Shown: positions 1-7,274 of the stretch, in pieces | How the letters are laid out: each line of letters opens with the position of its first letter | Numbering within the stretch: the first letter of the stretch is position 1 | NCBI RefSeq assembly: GCF_002019795.1 | Contig: NZ_KV917381.1 | Coordinates: 4,062,068-4,126,067 of the forward strand | Source: Bacillus alkalicellulosilyticus | GTDB taxonomy: Bacteria > Bacillota > Bacilli > Bacillales > Bacillaceae_F | Direction of reading: 5' to 3' | Length of the DNA stretch: 64,000 nucleotides | The notes under the pieces: generated by a model | The model's database searches: none | What the model was told of the DNA's origin: nothing | Seen by the model: the letters and a program-made list of their open reading frames with translations, nothing else | Position numbers and translations under genes: made by a program

Positions 1-605
1 GAACGAGACGATGCACGCCTTTTTCTGCTTTTAAATAGCCATAGGCATTGTGGCCTTTAATTAACAAGGTTACACTTTTTACGCCTGCTTCATCACCAGG
101 TAAGTAGTCCATCGTTTCTACTTTAAAGCCTTTGCGCTCAGACCAGCGTGTGTACATACGCAAAAGCATCGAAGCCCAGTCTTGGGATTCCGTTCCGCCT
201 GCACCTGGATGCAATTCTAATATGGCATTATTTTTATCGTATGGCTCACTAAGTAAAAGCTGAAGTTCGTACTCGTTTAAATCTTTGCTTAGCTGTTTCA
301 CACCAGATTGCAGCTCATCCAGTAAGCTTTCATCGTCTTCTTCTTTTACAAGCTCATACGTAACTTCCACATCATCATACACTTCTTGCAGCTCTTTGTA
401 CGTATTGACCATTTCCTTAATTGCATTTGCTTCATTAATAACGGTTTGAGCGGCATCTTGGTCATTCCAAAATTCAGGGTCACTCATCTTCTCTTCTAAC
501 TCTGCAATTCGTTCCTCTTTGAATTCTAAGTCAAAGAGACCCCCTAAAGTCCGCTAATCGCTTAGCCATACTGTTTAATTCTTGCTTAATTTCTACTAGT
601 TCCAT
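1..605 (-). CDS. prfB: Peptide chain release factor 2 (partial, programmed frameshift)
   Basis: RF2 recognises UGA/UAA stop codons in the ribosomal A site and triggers peptide release. The start is the ATG at 605-603, preceded by AGAGGTGA. Codons 1-24 run to an in-frame TGA at 533-531; the +1 frame then continues with [11 protein letters not shown] and reads through to the window edge. The continuing frame carries the RF family core, including [10 protein letters not shown] and KGVHRLVR. The GGQ catalytic loop and the C-terminus lie beyond base 1, so the gene is truncated by the window and is not broken. It lies downstream of secA in the same direction, as in B. subtilis where the two genes form an operon. 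The frameshift is the standard RF2 autoregulation device. Confidence 0.95.
531..545 (-). promoter_or_regulatory. prfB: prfB programmed +1 frameshift site
   Basis: Read on the minus strand the site is AGGGGG-TCT-CTT-TGA-C. An internal Shine-Dalgarno-like AGGGGG (545-540) is followed three bases later by the slippery CTT (536-534) and an in-frame TGA stop (533-531). This is the canonical RF2 autoregulatory arrangement: low RF2 makes the ribosome pause at UGA and slip +1 to resume in the long frame. Confidence 0.95.
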
Positions 606-711
606 TCTGTCACCTCTAGGTAATTTACCCGTTCTTGTTTTATTTTTTTCAAACACATGGGGTGTCCCAAAAGGATAACCCCCTTTGTAACACCCCGTAG
701 CTAGTTATAGC

Positions 712-3231
712 TTACGCTTTTCCACAACATTGCTTATATTTTTTGCCACTTCCACACGGGCAACTTTCATTGCGTCCTGTGATTGCTCCTTTTCGGATGG
801 GCTGCTTTTTCTTTTGCGGTTGACCCGCAGATGCACTTTGGTGAACCGCATTTCCTTTGGCTACTTCTTTACGCTCAAGGTTTTGTTCTACTTGTGCTTT
901 CATAATGTACATCGACACTTCATCTTCAATCGATTGAATCATCGCTTCAAACATTTCATAGCCTTCAAATTTATATTCTCGTAACGGATCATTTTGCCCA
1001 TACGCACGAAGGTGAATTCCTTGGCGAAGCTGATCCATTTGATCAATGTGATTCATCCATTTGCGGTCAACTGTTCGAAGCATAATAACCTTTTCGAACT
1101 CACGCATATGCTCTGATTGGAATTGTTCTTCCTTTTTATCATAGCTTTGAATGATTTTATCATACACCAAATCAATAATTTCTTCTGGGTCAAGGCCTTT
1201 AATTTCTTTTTCAGTCAGCTCTTCTTCACTTATCAATGTTGATTTCAAATGAGTCACAAGAGCAGCTAAATCCCAATCCTCTGGAACTTCACTAGCTGGC
1301 GTATGCAAGCTTACATAACGCTCCAGTGAGGATTTAATCATGTTTTCAACAATTTTACGTAAATTTTCTGACTCAAGAACTTCCATACGCTGTTTATAAA
1401 TGATTTCGCGTTGTTCTCTCATGACATCATCGTATTGAAGGATTTGCTTACGAGCATCAAAGTTGTTTCCTTCGACACGTTTTTGTGCCGTTTCCACAGC
1501 ACGAGAAACAAGCTTACTTTCAATCGGTTGGTCCTCATCCATGCCAAGTCGCTCCATCATCGCTTTCATGTTGTCAGAGCCAAAACGTCGCATTAACTCA
1601 TCTTCCATCGATAAATAGAATTGCGATGAACCTGGATCCCCTTGACGACCAGCACGTCCACGTAGCTGATTATCGATACGGCGACTTTCATGACGCTCTG
1701 TACCAAGTACGTGTAACCCACCAAGCTCAAGAACTCCTTCACCTAACTTGATATCTGTACCACGACCAGCCATATTTGTTGCGATCGTAACAGCACCGCG
1801 CTGACCCGCTCCTTCAATAATTTCTGCTTCTCTTTCGTGGTTTTTCGCGTTGAGAACATGGTGCTGAACTTTTCGCTTTTTCAATAACTGCGAAACGAGT
1901 TCAGAAGTTTCAACACTCACTGTACCAACAAGGACAGGCTGCCCCTTTTTATATAGTTCCTCAATTTCATTTACAACCGCATTAAACTTAGCATTCATCG
2001 TTTTAAAAATTAAGTCTGGACGGTCATCACGAGCAATTGGTTTATTCGTCGGAATGGCTGAAACATCCATTCCGTAAATATTTCTAAACTCTTCTTCCTC
2101 TGTTTTCGCAGTACCCGTCATTCCGGCAAGTTTGTTGTACATACGGAAATAGTTTTGGAATGTAATAGAAGCTAAGGTCATACTTTCACGTTGAATTTGC
2201 AAACCTTCTTTGGCTTCAATCGCTTGATGTAACCCATCACTATAGCGACGACCTTTCATTAAACGACCTGTGAATTGGTCAACGATAACAATTTCTCCGT
2301 CTTCAATCACATAATCGGTATCACGAAGCATAACGACATGCGCACGCAAGGCTTGGTTTAAGTGATGATTTAATGAGACATATTTTTGGTCATATAAGTT
2401 ATCAATGCTAAATGCACGCTCAGCTTTGTTCACACCTTCTTCAGTAAGCTGTACGTTCTTCGTTTTTTCATCGTATGTATAGTCTTCCTCTTTCTTTAAG
2501 ACACGAACAAACGCATTCGCTTGTTGATACAATTGTGTCGTACGCTCGACTGAACCAGAAATAATCAATGGCGTTCTTGCTTCATCAATTAAAATCGAGT
2601 CTACCTCATCGACAACGGCAAAATTAAGGGAGCGTTGAACCATTTGATGACGATAAAGAACCATATTGTCACGTAAATAATCAAAGCCAAACTCATTATT
2701 TGTTCCGTACGTTATATCAGACGCATAGGCTGCAATTTTTTCTTCTTTTGTTAAGCCATTTAAATTCAGACCAACTGATAACCCTAAGAAACGGTATAAT
2801 TCACCCATGATTTCAGAGTCACGGCGAGCTAAATATTCATTGACCGTAACAACGTGTACACCTTTACCAGCTAATGCATTTAAGTAAACAGGCATTGTGG
2901 CTACAAGTGTTTTCCCTTCCCCTGTCTTCATCTCCGCAATATTGCCATGATGAAGAACAATGGCACCTAGGATCTGTACAGGATATGGCGTCATTTTCAA
3001 GACACGTGTTGAACCTTCACGAACAACCGCAAAAGCTTCAGGTAAAATTTTATCTAAGGACTCGCCATTCTCAACTCGTTTTTTAAACTCTTCCGTTTTA
3101 CTACGTAGTCCATCATCAGATAGCTTTTTCATCTCATCGCTTAGTGCGACGATTTCATCTACAGTCTTCTGATATTTCTTTAATTGCTTTTGACTTGGAT
3201 CCCCAATTACCTTTTTCAATAACCCAATCAT
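712..3231 (-). CDS. secA: Preprotein translocase ATPase SecA
   Basis: SecA is the ATP-driven motor that pushes unfolded preproteins through SecYEG. The 839-residue product has the normal Firmicutes length. It shows Walker A MKTGEGKT at residues 101-108, DEVD at 208-211 followed by ILIDEARTP, the late helicase motif region with [16 protein letters not shown], and a C-terminal zinc/SecB-type knuckle with C824, C826, C835 and C836. The ATG at 3231 follows a GAGGAC ribosome site. It sits upstream of prfB with about 107 bases between them and no convincing terminator, so co-transcription is likely. A sigma-A-like promoter lies 70 bases upstream. Flagellar caps, autolysins and the lipoprotein in this window would use this general export route, except the flagellar type III substrates. 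Confidence 0.98.
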   Translation of the reverse strand: MIGLLKKVIGDPSQKQLKKYQKTVDEIVALSDEMKKLSDDGLRSKTEEFKKRVENGESLDKILPEAFAVVREGSTRVLKMTPYPVQILGAIVLHHGNIAEMKTGEGKTLVATMPVYLNALAGKGVHVVTVNEYLARRDSEIMGELYRFLGLSVGLNLNGLTKEEKIAAYASDITYGTNNEFGFDYLRDNMVLYRHQMVQRSLNFAVVDEVDSILIDEARTPLIISGSVERTTQLYQQANAFVRVLKKEEDYTYDEKTKNVQLTEEGVNKAERAFSIDNLYDQKYVSLNHHLNQALRAHVVMLRDTDYVIEDGEIVIVDQFTGRLMKGRRYSDGLHQAIEAKEGLQIQRESMTLASITFQNYFRMYNKLAGMTGTAKTEEEEFRNIYGMDVSAIPTNKPIARDDRPDLIFKTMNAKFNAVVNEIEELYKKGQPVLVGTVSVETSELVSQLLKKRKVQHHVLNAKNHEREAEIIEGAGQRGAVTIATNMAGRGTDIKLGEGVLELGGLHVLGTERHESRRIDNQLRGRAGRQGDPGSSQFYLSMEDELMRRFGSDNMKAMMERLGMDEDQPIESKLVSRAVETAQKRVEGNNFDARKQILQYDDVMREQREIIYKQRMEVLESENLRKIVENMIKSSLERYVSLHTPASEVPEDWDLAALVTHLKSTLISEEELTEKEIKGLDPEEIIDLVYDKIIQSYDKKEEQFQSEHMREFEKVIMLRTVDRKWMNHIDQMDQLRQGIHLRAYGQNDPLREYKFEGYEMFEAMIQSIEDEVSMYIMKAQVEQNLERKEVAKGNAVHQSASAGQPQKKKQPIRKGAITGRNESCPCGSGKKYKQCCGKA

Positions 3232-3300
3232 GTAAGTCCTCGTCCTCTCTATCCTAACTAGTCTAAAAATACAATAAATTCGTTACATAAGTTACCCTTA

Positions 3301-3329
3301 ATTTTAACAGTTTGTACCTGTTGTTACAA
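3301..3329 (-). promoter_or_regulatory. Sigma-A-like promoter of secA
   Basis: On the minus strand TTGTAA (3329-3324), 17 bases, then TAAAAT (3306-3301). The -10 element ends about 70 bases before the secA start codon. Spacing is ideal and both boxes match consensus at four or five of six positions. It was found by reading and has no expression support. Confidence 0.5.
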
Positions 3330-3409
3330 GGTAATGAGAAATACTCACATATAAAACCACAATGCACTAGGTCCATCAATGGAAAAAGTGTGTGTCAAGG
3401 ACACAACTA

Positions 3410-3449
3410 AGGGTGGGCAAAAGGTAAAAACCAACCTTTGTCCCACCCT
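3410..3449 (-). terminator. Hairpin downstream of hpf (probable terminator)
   Basis: Arms GGGTGGG (3411-3417) and CCCACCC (3442-3448) are extended inward by CAAA/TTTG pairing. The hairpin begins 12 bases after the hpf stop codon. The T-rich tract is on the plus-strand side (3451-3462). The minus-strand tail is weaker, so it may act mainly as a barrier or 3' stabiliser. Confidence 0.5.
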
Positions 3450-3460
3450 CTTTAGTTTTT

Positions 3461-4006
3461 TTATTGTGGCTCAATTAAACCATATCGACCGTCTTTACGG
3501 CGATATACAACATTCGTTTCACCGTTTACTGAATTTGAAAAGACAAAAAAGCTATGTCCTAACATATCCATTTGTAAAACAGCTTCTTCTGTATCCATCG
3601 GCTTTAAGCTAAAGCGTTTGGTTCGGACAATATCAAATTCATCCTCATCTTCAAATGTAGGGCCAGCTGGCACTTCATTTCTAAACATATATTTGACGCT
3701 TCCATCATTTCGGAATTTCCGATTAACTTTTGTTTTATGCTTTCTAATTTGTCTTTCTAATTTTTCTACTACTAAGTCAATGGCTGCATACAAATCCGTA
3801 TGAGTTTCCTCAGCCCGTAGTAGAAGTTGTGACATCGGAATGGTAACTTCAATCGTTTGCTGGTTATTAAACACCTGCAAATTCACATGGACATCAGAAA
3901 TTGTCGATTCCTCGAAATATTTTTCTAATTTGCCCACCTTTTTTTCAACATAGCTGCGTAATGCTGGAGTTACTTCTAGGTTTTCACCACGAATGTTAAA
4001 GTTCAT
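3461..4006 (-). CDS. hpf: Long-form ribosome hibernation promoting factor
   Basis: Long HPF binds the 30S decoding region and dimerises ribosomes into inactive 100S particles in stationary phase or stress. I place the start at ATG 4006 (MNFNIRGENLEVTPALRSYV) because a strong GGAGGAG (4020-4014) sits eight bases upstream; an upstream in-frame start at 4033 lies before this site. The 181-aa product has the N-terminal S30AE fold (about 1-100) and the C-terminal dimerisation domain (about 125-181, KRFSLKPMDTEEAVLQM and FFVFSN). It stands alone between its own promoter and a 3' hairpin. A perfect sigma-H-type promoter lies upstream, consistent with the stationary-phase control known for the B. subtilis homologue YvyD. 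Confidence 0.97.
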   Translation of the reverse strand: MNFNIRGENLEVTPALRSYVEKKVGKLEKYFEESTISDVHVNLQVFNNQQTIEVTIPMSQLLLRAEETHTDLYAAIDLVVEKLERQIRKHKTKVNRKFRNDGSVKYMFRNEVPAGPTFEDEDEFDIVRTKRFSLKPMDTEEAVLQMDMLGHSFFVFSNSVNGETNVVYRRKDGRYGLIEPQ

Positions 4007-4035
4007 AGTAAAACTCCTCCTTTCCGTATACATAC

Positions 4036-4064
4036 ATATTCAATATTCCCTTCAAAAATCCTGC
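4036..4064 (-). promoter_or_regulatory. Sigma-H-type promoter of hpf
   Basis: On the minus strand GCAGGATTT (4064-4056), 11 bases, then ATTGAATAT (4044-4036). Both boxes match the B. subtilis sigma-H consensus (RNAGGAWWW, 11-12 bases, RNNGAATWW) at every defined position. The -10 box ends 30 bases before the hpf ATG. Transcription of yvyD/hpf by sigma-H and sigma-B is established in B. subtilis; I saw no clear sigma-B -35 box here. Confidence 0.75.
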
Positions 4065-4293
4065 CTACACTACAAAATTTGTAGAAAATAATTGAAGTTT
4101 TTGTGTCTTGCTGTTTTCTCTAGATTATCTTCGGTTCTGGAAGATGTAGCACAAGTAAGATGATTGCTATCTAAAATATTCAGGAAACTTACGACAGCGA
4201 TTATTAAGGGTTTCTTGCATGGTAGTAATGAAGCTTATGTTAGGTTCGTCACTATAATACCAATTTATTCCACATGCTTTATCTTTTATATTA

Positions 4294-4330
4294 TAAAAAC
4301 CCACTTCAAGTATAAAATCTTGAAGTGGGT
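4294..4330 (-). terminator. Intrinsic terminator of the cold-shock gene
   Basis: Perfect arms CCCACTTCAAG (4300-4310) and CTTGAAGTGGG (4319-4329) with an 8-base loop. On the minus strand the stem is followed by TTTTTATAATAT. It lies about 55 bases beyond the cold-shock stop codon. Confidence 0.88.
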
Positions 4331-4383
4331 GTATGTTTATCGTTGTGTTAAGCTTGATTCAAATTCCATAAGAGCAATGTGAA

Positions 4384-4581
4384 TTACAGCTTGTTTACAT
4401 TCGCAGCTTGAGGACCGCGTGCACCTTCAACGATTTCGAACTCTACAACTTGTCCTTCGTCTAAAGTTTTGAAACCTTCAGTTTCAATTGCAGAGTAATG
4501 TACGAATACATCGTCACCGTCTTCGCGCTCGATGAATCCGAAACCTTTTTCAGCGTTAAACCATTTTACTTTTCCTTGCAT
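4384..4581 (-). CDS. Cold-shock protein (Csp family)
   Basis: The 65-residue single cold-shock domain binds single-stranded RNA and DNA and acts as an RNA chaperone and antiterminator. Both nucleic-acid-binding motifs are visible: RNP1 as KGFGFI (about 12-17) and RNP2 as DVFVHYSAI (about 24-32). Length and C-terminus ([11 protein letters not shown]) match Bacillus Csp proteins, but I cannot tell whether it corresponds to CspB, CspC or CspD. The ATG at 4581 follows AAGGGA. It is monocistronic, with its own promoter at 4635-4664 and a strong terminator. It lies next to hpf, another gene of translational adaptation. Confidence 0.95.
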   Translation of the reverse strand: MQGKVKWFNAEKGFGFIEREDGDDVFVHYSAIETEGFKTLDEGQVVEFEIVEGARGPQAANVNKL

Positions 4582-4634
4582 TCTTTCACATTCCCTTCGT
4601 CATTAAATCCTGTGGTAGTTTGTTCCACAAATTA

Positions 4635-4664
4635 AATATAGCAGATTGCTAATGCCATAGTCAA
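4635..4664 (-). promoter_or_regulatory. Sigma-A promoter of the cold-shock gene
   Basis: On the minus strand TTGACT (4664-4659), 18 bases, then TATATT (4640-4635). The -10 box is about 54 bases upstream of the ATG, leaving a short leader of roughly 45 bases, as is usual for small constitutive csp genes. Confidence 0.6.
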
Positions 4665-4984
4665 ATCATTTTATCACCTTAAAATCGACAAGGTTTGCGC
4701 TGATATACCAGTGTGTTATGCGCTTTCACAAACTACACCTTTTTACCCTCTTTCGCTTGCTTTTTATCTAACATTGACAAGCTTATCAATGGCCATTTTA
4801 GGGTTAACTTTTATCGTTTTTATAAAAGCAGGTGGAACATGTTCATTACTACCATACCCTCTTTTGAAAAATTTATGTTAGGATATTTAAAGAAGATATA
4901 GGATAATATGATTAATCTTTGCAATTTTCAGTTTATTTTTCCAAAATTCAACACAAGAGCAAATTAATAGTGTATACTATCTTT

Positions 4985-5240
4985 AATCTCATATACCCCT
5001 CATATATGAGAACCTCAACTTTGATACAGTTTATCCCCCTCAATAAACTGTAGCAAAATGCTTATGACCGGTCTTATCCCTCCTAAGACTCTGATGTATA
5101 AGCATGTTCCTCTTCTTTGTCCCTTCACCCGTATTATGCATTCCATAGGTTATAAGACAAAAGCTTGGGCAGTTTTCTTTGCGTTTTCGTGGTAGATACT
5201 TATATCCCATCGAATAGCGTTAAGATGACTGCTCTTTTTT
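4985..5240 (+). ncRNA. Candidate regulatory RNA with C-rich hairpin loops
   Basis: Three perfect stems stand in a row. Stem 1 is CTCATATA/TATATGAG (4988-4995, 5003-5010) with loop CCCCTCA. Stem 2 is TACAGTTTAT/ATAAACTGTA (5025-5034, 5043-5052) with loop CCCCCTCA. Stem 3 is ATGCTTAT/ATAAGCAT (5058-5065, 5098-5105) enclosing GTCTTA/TAAGAC (5071-5076, 5084-5089) with loop TCCCTCC. The loops are complementary to Shine-Dalgarno sequences. A CU-rich tract follows (5106-5129). The 3' end is a GGGCAGT/ACTGCTC stem (5167-5173, 5228-5234) with six T residues. A TATACT -10-like box lies at 4973-4978 without a clear -35. It could be a trans-acting sRNA or a long leader of the lipoprotein gene. I cannot assign an Rfam family. 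Confidence 0.5.
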
Positions 5241-5328
5241 CATACAAAAACACTTCTTTTTACACTGTTATAAATTAACAACTCATTGTATAGTTATATC
5301 TTAACAATTTTGGGGAGGTATTTTGATT

Positions 5329-6276
5329 TTGAAAAAACTAAAAATCGTACTTACAAGCGCCTTAATCCTATTCCTATTAGCAGCATGTAGTGAGCCAGCA
5401 GACCAAGAGCCAGTAGCATCTAATGTTGAAAACGAAGAAATAGAATTAGAGGAAGAAACTACTGAGGCAGTAGCAGATGTCGGTGATGAAAAGAACATTG
5501 AAGACATCCTACAACAATCGATTGATACTATGAATAGTGTAGAAAACTTTTCGATGCAAATGGATATGGTTCAGGATATGAACATGCCAGGGGAAGGTTC
5601 ATATGAAGTGAAAATGACAATACAGTCTGACATCATTCTAGAACCAATGACAATGTATCAAAACATGACTATGGTTATGGATGAAGCTGGAATTGGTGAA
5701 ATGACAACCGAGTCTTATTTTACGGAAGATGGCATGTACATCAAAGATGAATATACAGAGAACTGGACTAAAATCCCAATGGAGTACTCTGCTGATATGC
5801 TCGGAGCGATGGATATGCAAGTTGATTCTACAGAACAACTTGAATTATTAAAACAATTCGGTACTAACTTATCATTATCAGAAGACAATGGAAGTTATAT
5901 CATTTCTGTAAATGGCGAAGGCGCTGATATTAAGGAACTTGCATCACAAGCGATGGCCATGTTCGATACAGGAGCTGGCCAGCTTGATGAACTCTTCGAT
6001 ACGATGGAAATCAGTACATTCGAGTATGAAATTCACATTGATAAAGAAACATCATTTCAAACAAAAGTGGTTTCTTACATTGAGATGAGCATGACAGTCG
6101 AAGGAGAAACACTTACCATCAAACAAAGCATGGAAGGTTCAATAACAAATATTAACGGAGTTGGAGATATTTCTGTTCCAGCCGAAGTACTTGAAAATGC
6201 CATCGATTTAGACTTCGAAGGCTTAGGTGATTTTGATCTTGGAGAATTAGAAGACATAGAATTGGAACTTGAATAA
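5329..6276 (+). CDS. Acidic lipoprotein (DUF6612-like)
   Basis: A secreted, membrane-anchored lipoprotein of 315-316 residues. The N-terminus has a short basic stretch, a hydrophobic core and the lipobox LLAAC. Mature residues are strikingly acidic, both after the lipid cysteine (EIELEEETTEAVAD) and at the C-terminus (DFDLGELEDIELELE). The body, with repeated MDM/MTM patches and QSIDTMNSVENFSMQMDM near the start, resembles the LolA-fold-like DUF6612 lipoproteins of bacilli; its function is unknown. I chose TTG 5329 (MKKLKIVL) because GGAGGT ends nine bases upstream; TTG 5323 would leave only three. It is the only plus-strand gene of the first 30 kb, is monocistronic, and ends before a strong bidirectional terminator. 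Confidence 0.85.
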   Translation: MKKLKIVLTSALILFLLAACSEPADQEPVASNVENEEIELEEETTEAVADVGDEKNIEDILQQSIDTMNSVENFSMQMDMVQDMNMPGEGSYEVKMTIQSDIILEPMTMYQNMTMVMDEAGIGEMTTESYFTEDGMYIKDEYTENWTKIPMEYSADMLGAMDMQVDSTEQLELLKQFGTNLSLSEDNGSYIISVNGEGADIKELASQAMAMFDTGAGQLDELFDTMEISTFEYEIHIDKETSFQTKVVSYIEMSMTVEGETLTIKQSMEGSITNINGVGDISVPAEVLENAIDLDFEGLGDFDLGELEDIELELE

Positions 6277-6306
6277 GAAAAGAAATTTTCTTAGTAGCAC
6301 TGATTG

Positions 6307-6382
6307 AAGCCGCTACTGTCTTTTAAAGTCAAACAAAAGTGGTGTTCTTGATTGACGTGTTGCGTGCGAAGCCATTGCTCTA
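6307..6382. repeat. Dispersed intergenic element, copy 1
   Basis: This segment starts GAAGCCGCTACTGTCTTTT and ends GCGTGCGAAGCCATTGCTCT. Its right end matches 17 of 20 positions of GTGTGCGAAGCCATCGCCCT at 19996-20015, and its left end resembles 19933-19951. It lies just after the lipoprotein gene. Copy 2 contains a large inverted repeat; this copy is less symmetrical. Confidence 0.4.
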
Positions 6383-6404
6383 CTTCGAATAATACCTTAG
6401 TAAC

Positions 6405-6444
6405 AAAGCGACGGTTGGGAATAATACTTCCCAACCGTCGCTTT
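6405..6444. terminator. Bidirectional terminator, lipoprotein / fliT
   Basis: Perfect 16-bp arms (6405-6420 and 6429-6444, core GCGACGGTTGGGA) with an 8-base loop, followed on the plus strand by TTCTATTATTA. It lies between convergent genes, 8 bases past the fliT stop on the minus strand and about 130 bases past the lipoprotein stop. Confidence 0.85.
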
Positions 6445-6451
6445 TCTATTA

Positions 6452-6820
6452 TTAAACCCCTCGTTTATCGAAGAACACACCTTCGTCAGTACGCGCTTCA
6501 TAAGGATTTTCATATTTTTGGCCTTGTTTCTTTTTAAGCTTAAGTTCAGCAATGTCTTTACCAATTTGCTCTTTAATTGCAACTAACTTTTGACTAATCT
6601 TTGTATTAAGGTCAACAATTTCGCGACCTAGCTGTTTTTCTTCATCTGTTAAATCTTCAGGTGTTAGCACATAACTAGACATTAGTTGTTTTCTTTTTTC
6701 TAAATATAAGTCAATCTCAGCAATAAATTCGTCTCTTTCATCCTCGCCTTTAGGTAAAGGTTGTTCGACATGTTCTGAGAAGGCCTTACTAATTTGGTAA
6801 AGCTCATGAACCGAGTTCAT
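6452..6820 (-). CDS. fliT: Flagellar chaperone FliT
   Basis: FliT is a small helical export chaperone for the filament cap protein FliD. The start is ATG 6820, which shares its A with the fliS stop codon (TAATG), with GGGAGG in the end of fliS as ribosome site; an upstream in-frame start at 6883 would bury the gene in fliS. The 122-aa product is highly charged and helical, with heptad-like segments from about residue 45 to 105 (EEKQLGREIVDLNTKISQKL), as expected of the family. It is last in the flaG-fliD-fliS-fliT operon and is followed at once by a strong terminator. Identification rests on position and size as much as on sequence, since FliT is poorly conserved. Confidence 0.82.
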   Translation of the reverse strand: MNSVHELYQISKAFSEHVEQPLPKGEDERDEFIAEIDLYLEKRKQLMSSYVLTPEDLTDEEKQLGREIVDLNTKISQKLVAIKEQIGKDIAELKLKKKQGQKYENPYEARTDEGVFFDKRGV

Positions 6821-7227
6821 TATGCTTTTCCTCCCGCATTTCCAAGACGGTTCTGGCGGTCGATTTTTACGACTTCTTTCCAAGTGTCGCGGAAATTCAC
6901 AACAAACTCCTCTGCTTCGTTTAAAGCTTTAACATCGTTATTGATATTAGCATCAATTAAACGGTTTAAAATAAAGTCATACAAACGAAGCATTTCTTTT
7001 CCCATTTCTGTTTCTGTTTTTAAAGTAACCATAAGCTCTCTTATGATGTTTTGGGCTTTAGTTATATTTACATTTTTTGCTTCTATATTTTTTGTACCAA
7101 TTTCCACTTTTGCTTGCTTAATAAATTTCAAGCAACCGTTATATAACATGAGTGTAAGCTCTCCAGGGGAGGCTGTAGATACTGTGTTTTGTTGGTAAGC
7201 TCTTGCTTGAACGTTAGGCATAGCCAT
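6820..7227 (-). CDS. fliS: Flagellin export chaperone FliS
   Basis: FliS binds the disordered C-terminal region of flagellin in the cytoplasm, prevents polymerisation and delivers it to FlhA. In B. subtilis it also takes part in the FliW-CsrA-Hag homeostasis loop. The 135-residue four-helix protein has the family signature near the N-terminus (AYQQNTVSTASPGELTLMLY, residues 9-28) and the conserved NGCLKFI. The ATG at 7227 is the second gene start after fliD, and the end overlaps fliT by one base. Length is normal. Presence of a glycosylation locus next door implies its client Hag is modified, so FliS must accept glycosylated or pre-glycosylation Hag. Confidence 0.97.
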   Translation of the reverse strand: MAMPNVQARAYQQNTVSTASPGELTLMLYNGCLKFIKQAKVEIGTKNIEAKNVNITKAQNIIRELMVTLKTETEMGKEMLRLYDFILNRLIDANINNDVKALNEAEEFVVNFRDTWKEVVKIDRQNRLGNAGGKA

Positions 7228-7274
7228 ATTTTATAACAACCCTCTCTTACAATGTATTTTATATTATCTATCTC

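Larger units (their letters stand above)
4007..4383. other. Intergenic region hpf / cold-shock gene
   Basis: This stretch contains the hpf ribosome site and sigma-H promoter at the left and the cold-shock gene terminator (4294-4330) at the right. A 15-bp palindrome CTACAAAATTTGTAG lies at 4070-4084, just upstream of the -35 box. The remaining 4085-4290 is AT-rich and shows no convincing gene; a 72-codon open frame there has no ribosome site and no recognisable protein. Confidence 0.6.
4582..5328. other. Long gene-free region with candidate structured RNA
   Basis: About 750 bases separate two divergent genes. 4582-4664 is the cold-shock leader and promoter. 4665-4970 is AT-rich; I see no gene there, and the 62-codon frame at 4713-4901 lacks a ribosome site. 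4985-5240 folds into several hairpins and is listed separately as an RNA candidate. 5241-5328 carries the lipoprotein ribosome site GGGGAGGT (5312-5319). Confidence 0.6.

Noticed and set aside
531-533. prfB as a pseudogene because of an early stop codon
   Set aside because: The stop is the programmed RF2 frameshift site with its Shine-Dalgarno-like stimulator; the +1 frame is intact.
659-696. GGGGTGT/ACACCCC hairpin between secA and prfB as a terminator
   Set aside because: No T-run follows on the minus strand (the tract there is A-rich), and secA-prfB is a known operon in bacilli.
4713-4901. 62-codon open frame on the plus strand
   Set aside because: No ribosome site, no recognisable protein, low-complexity AT-rich DNA in an intergenic region.
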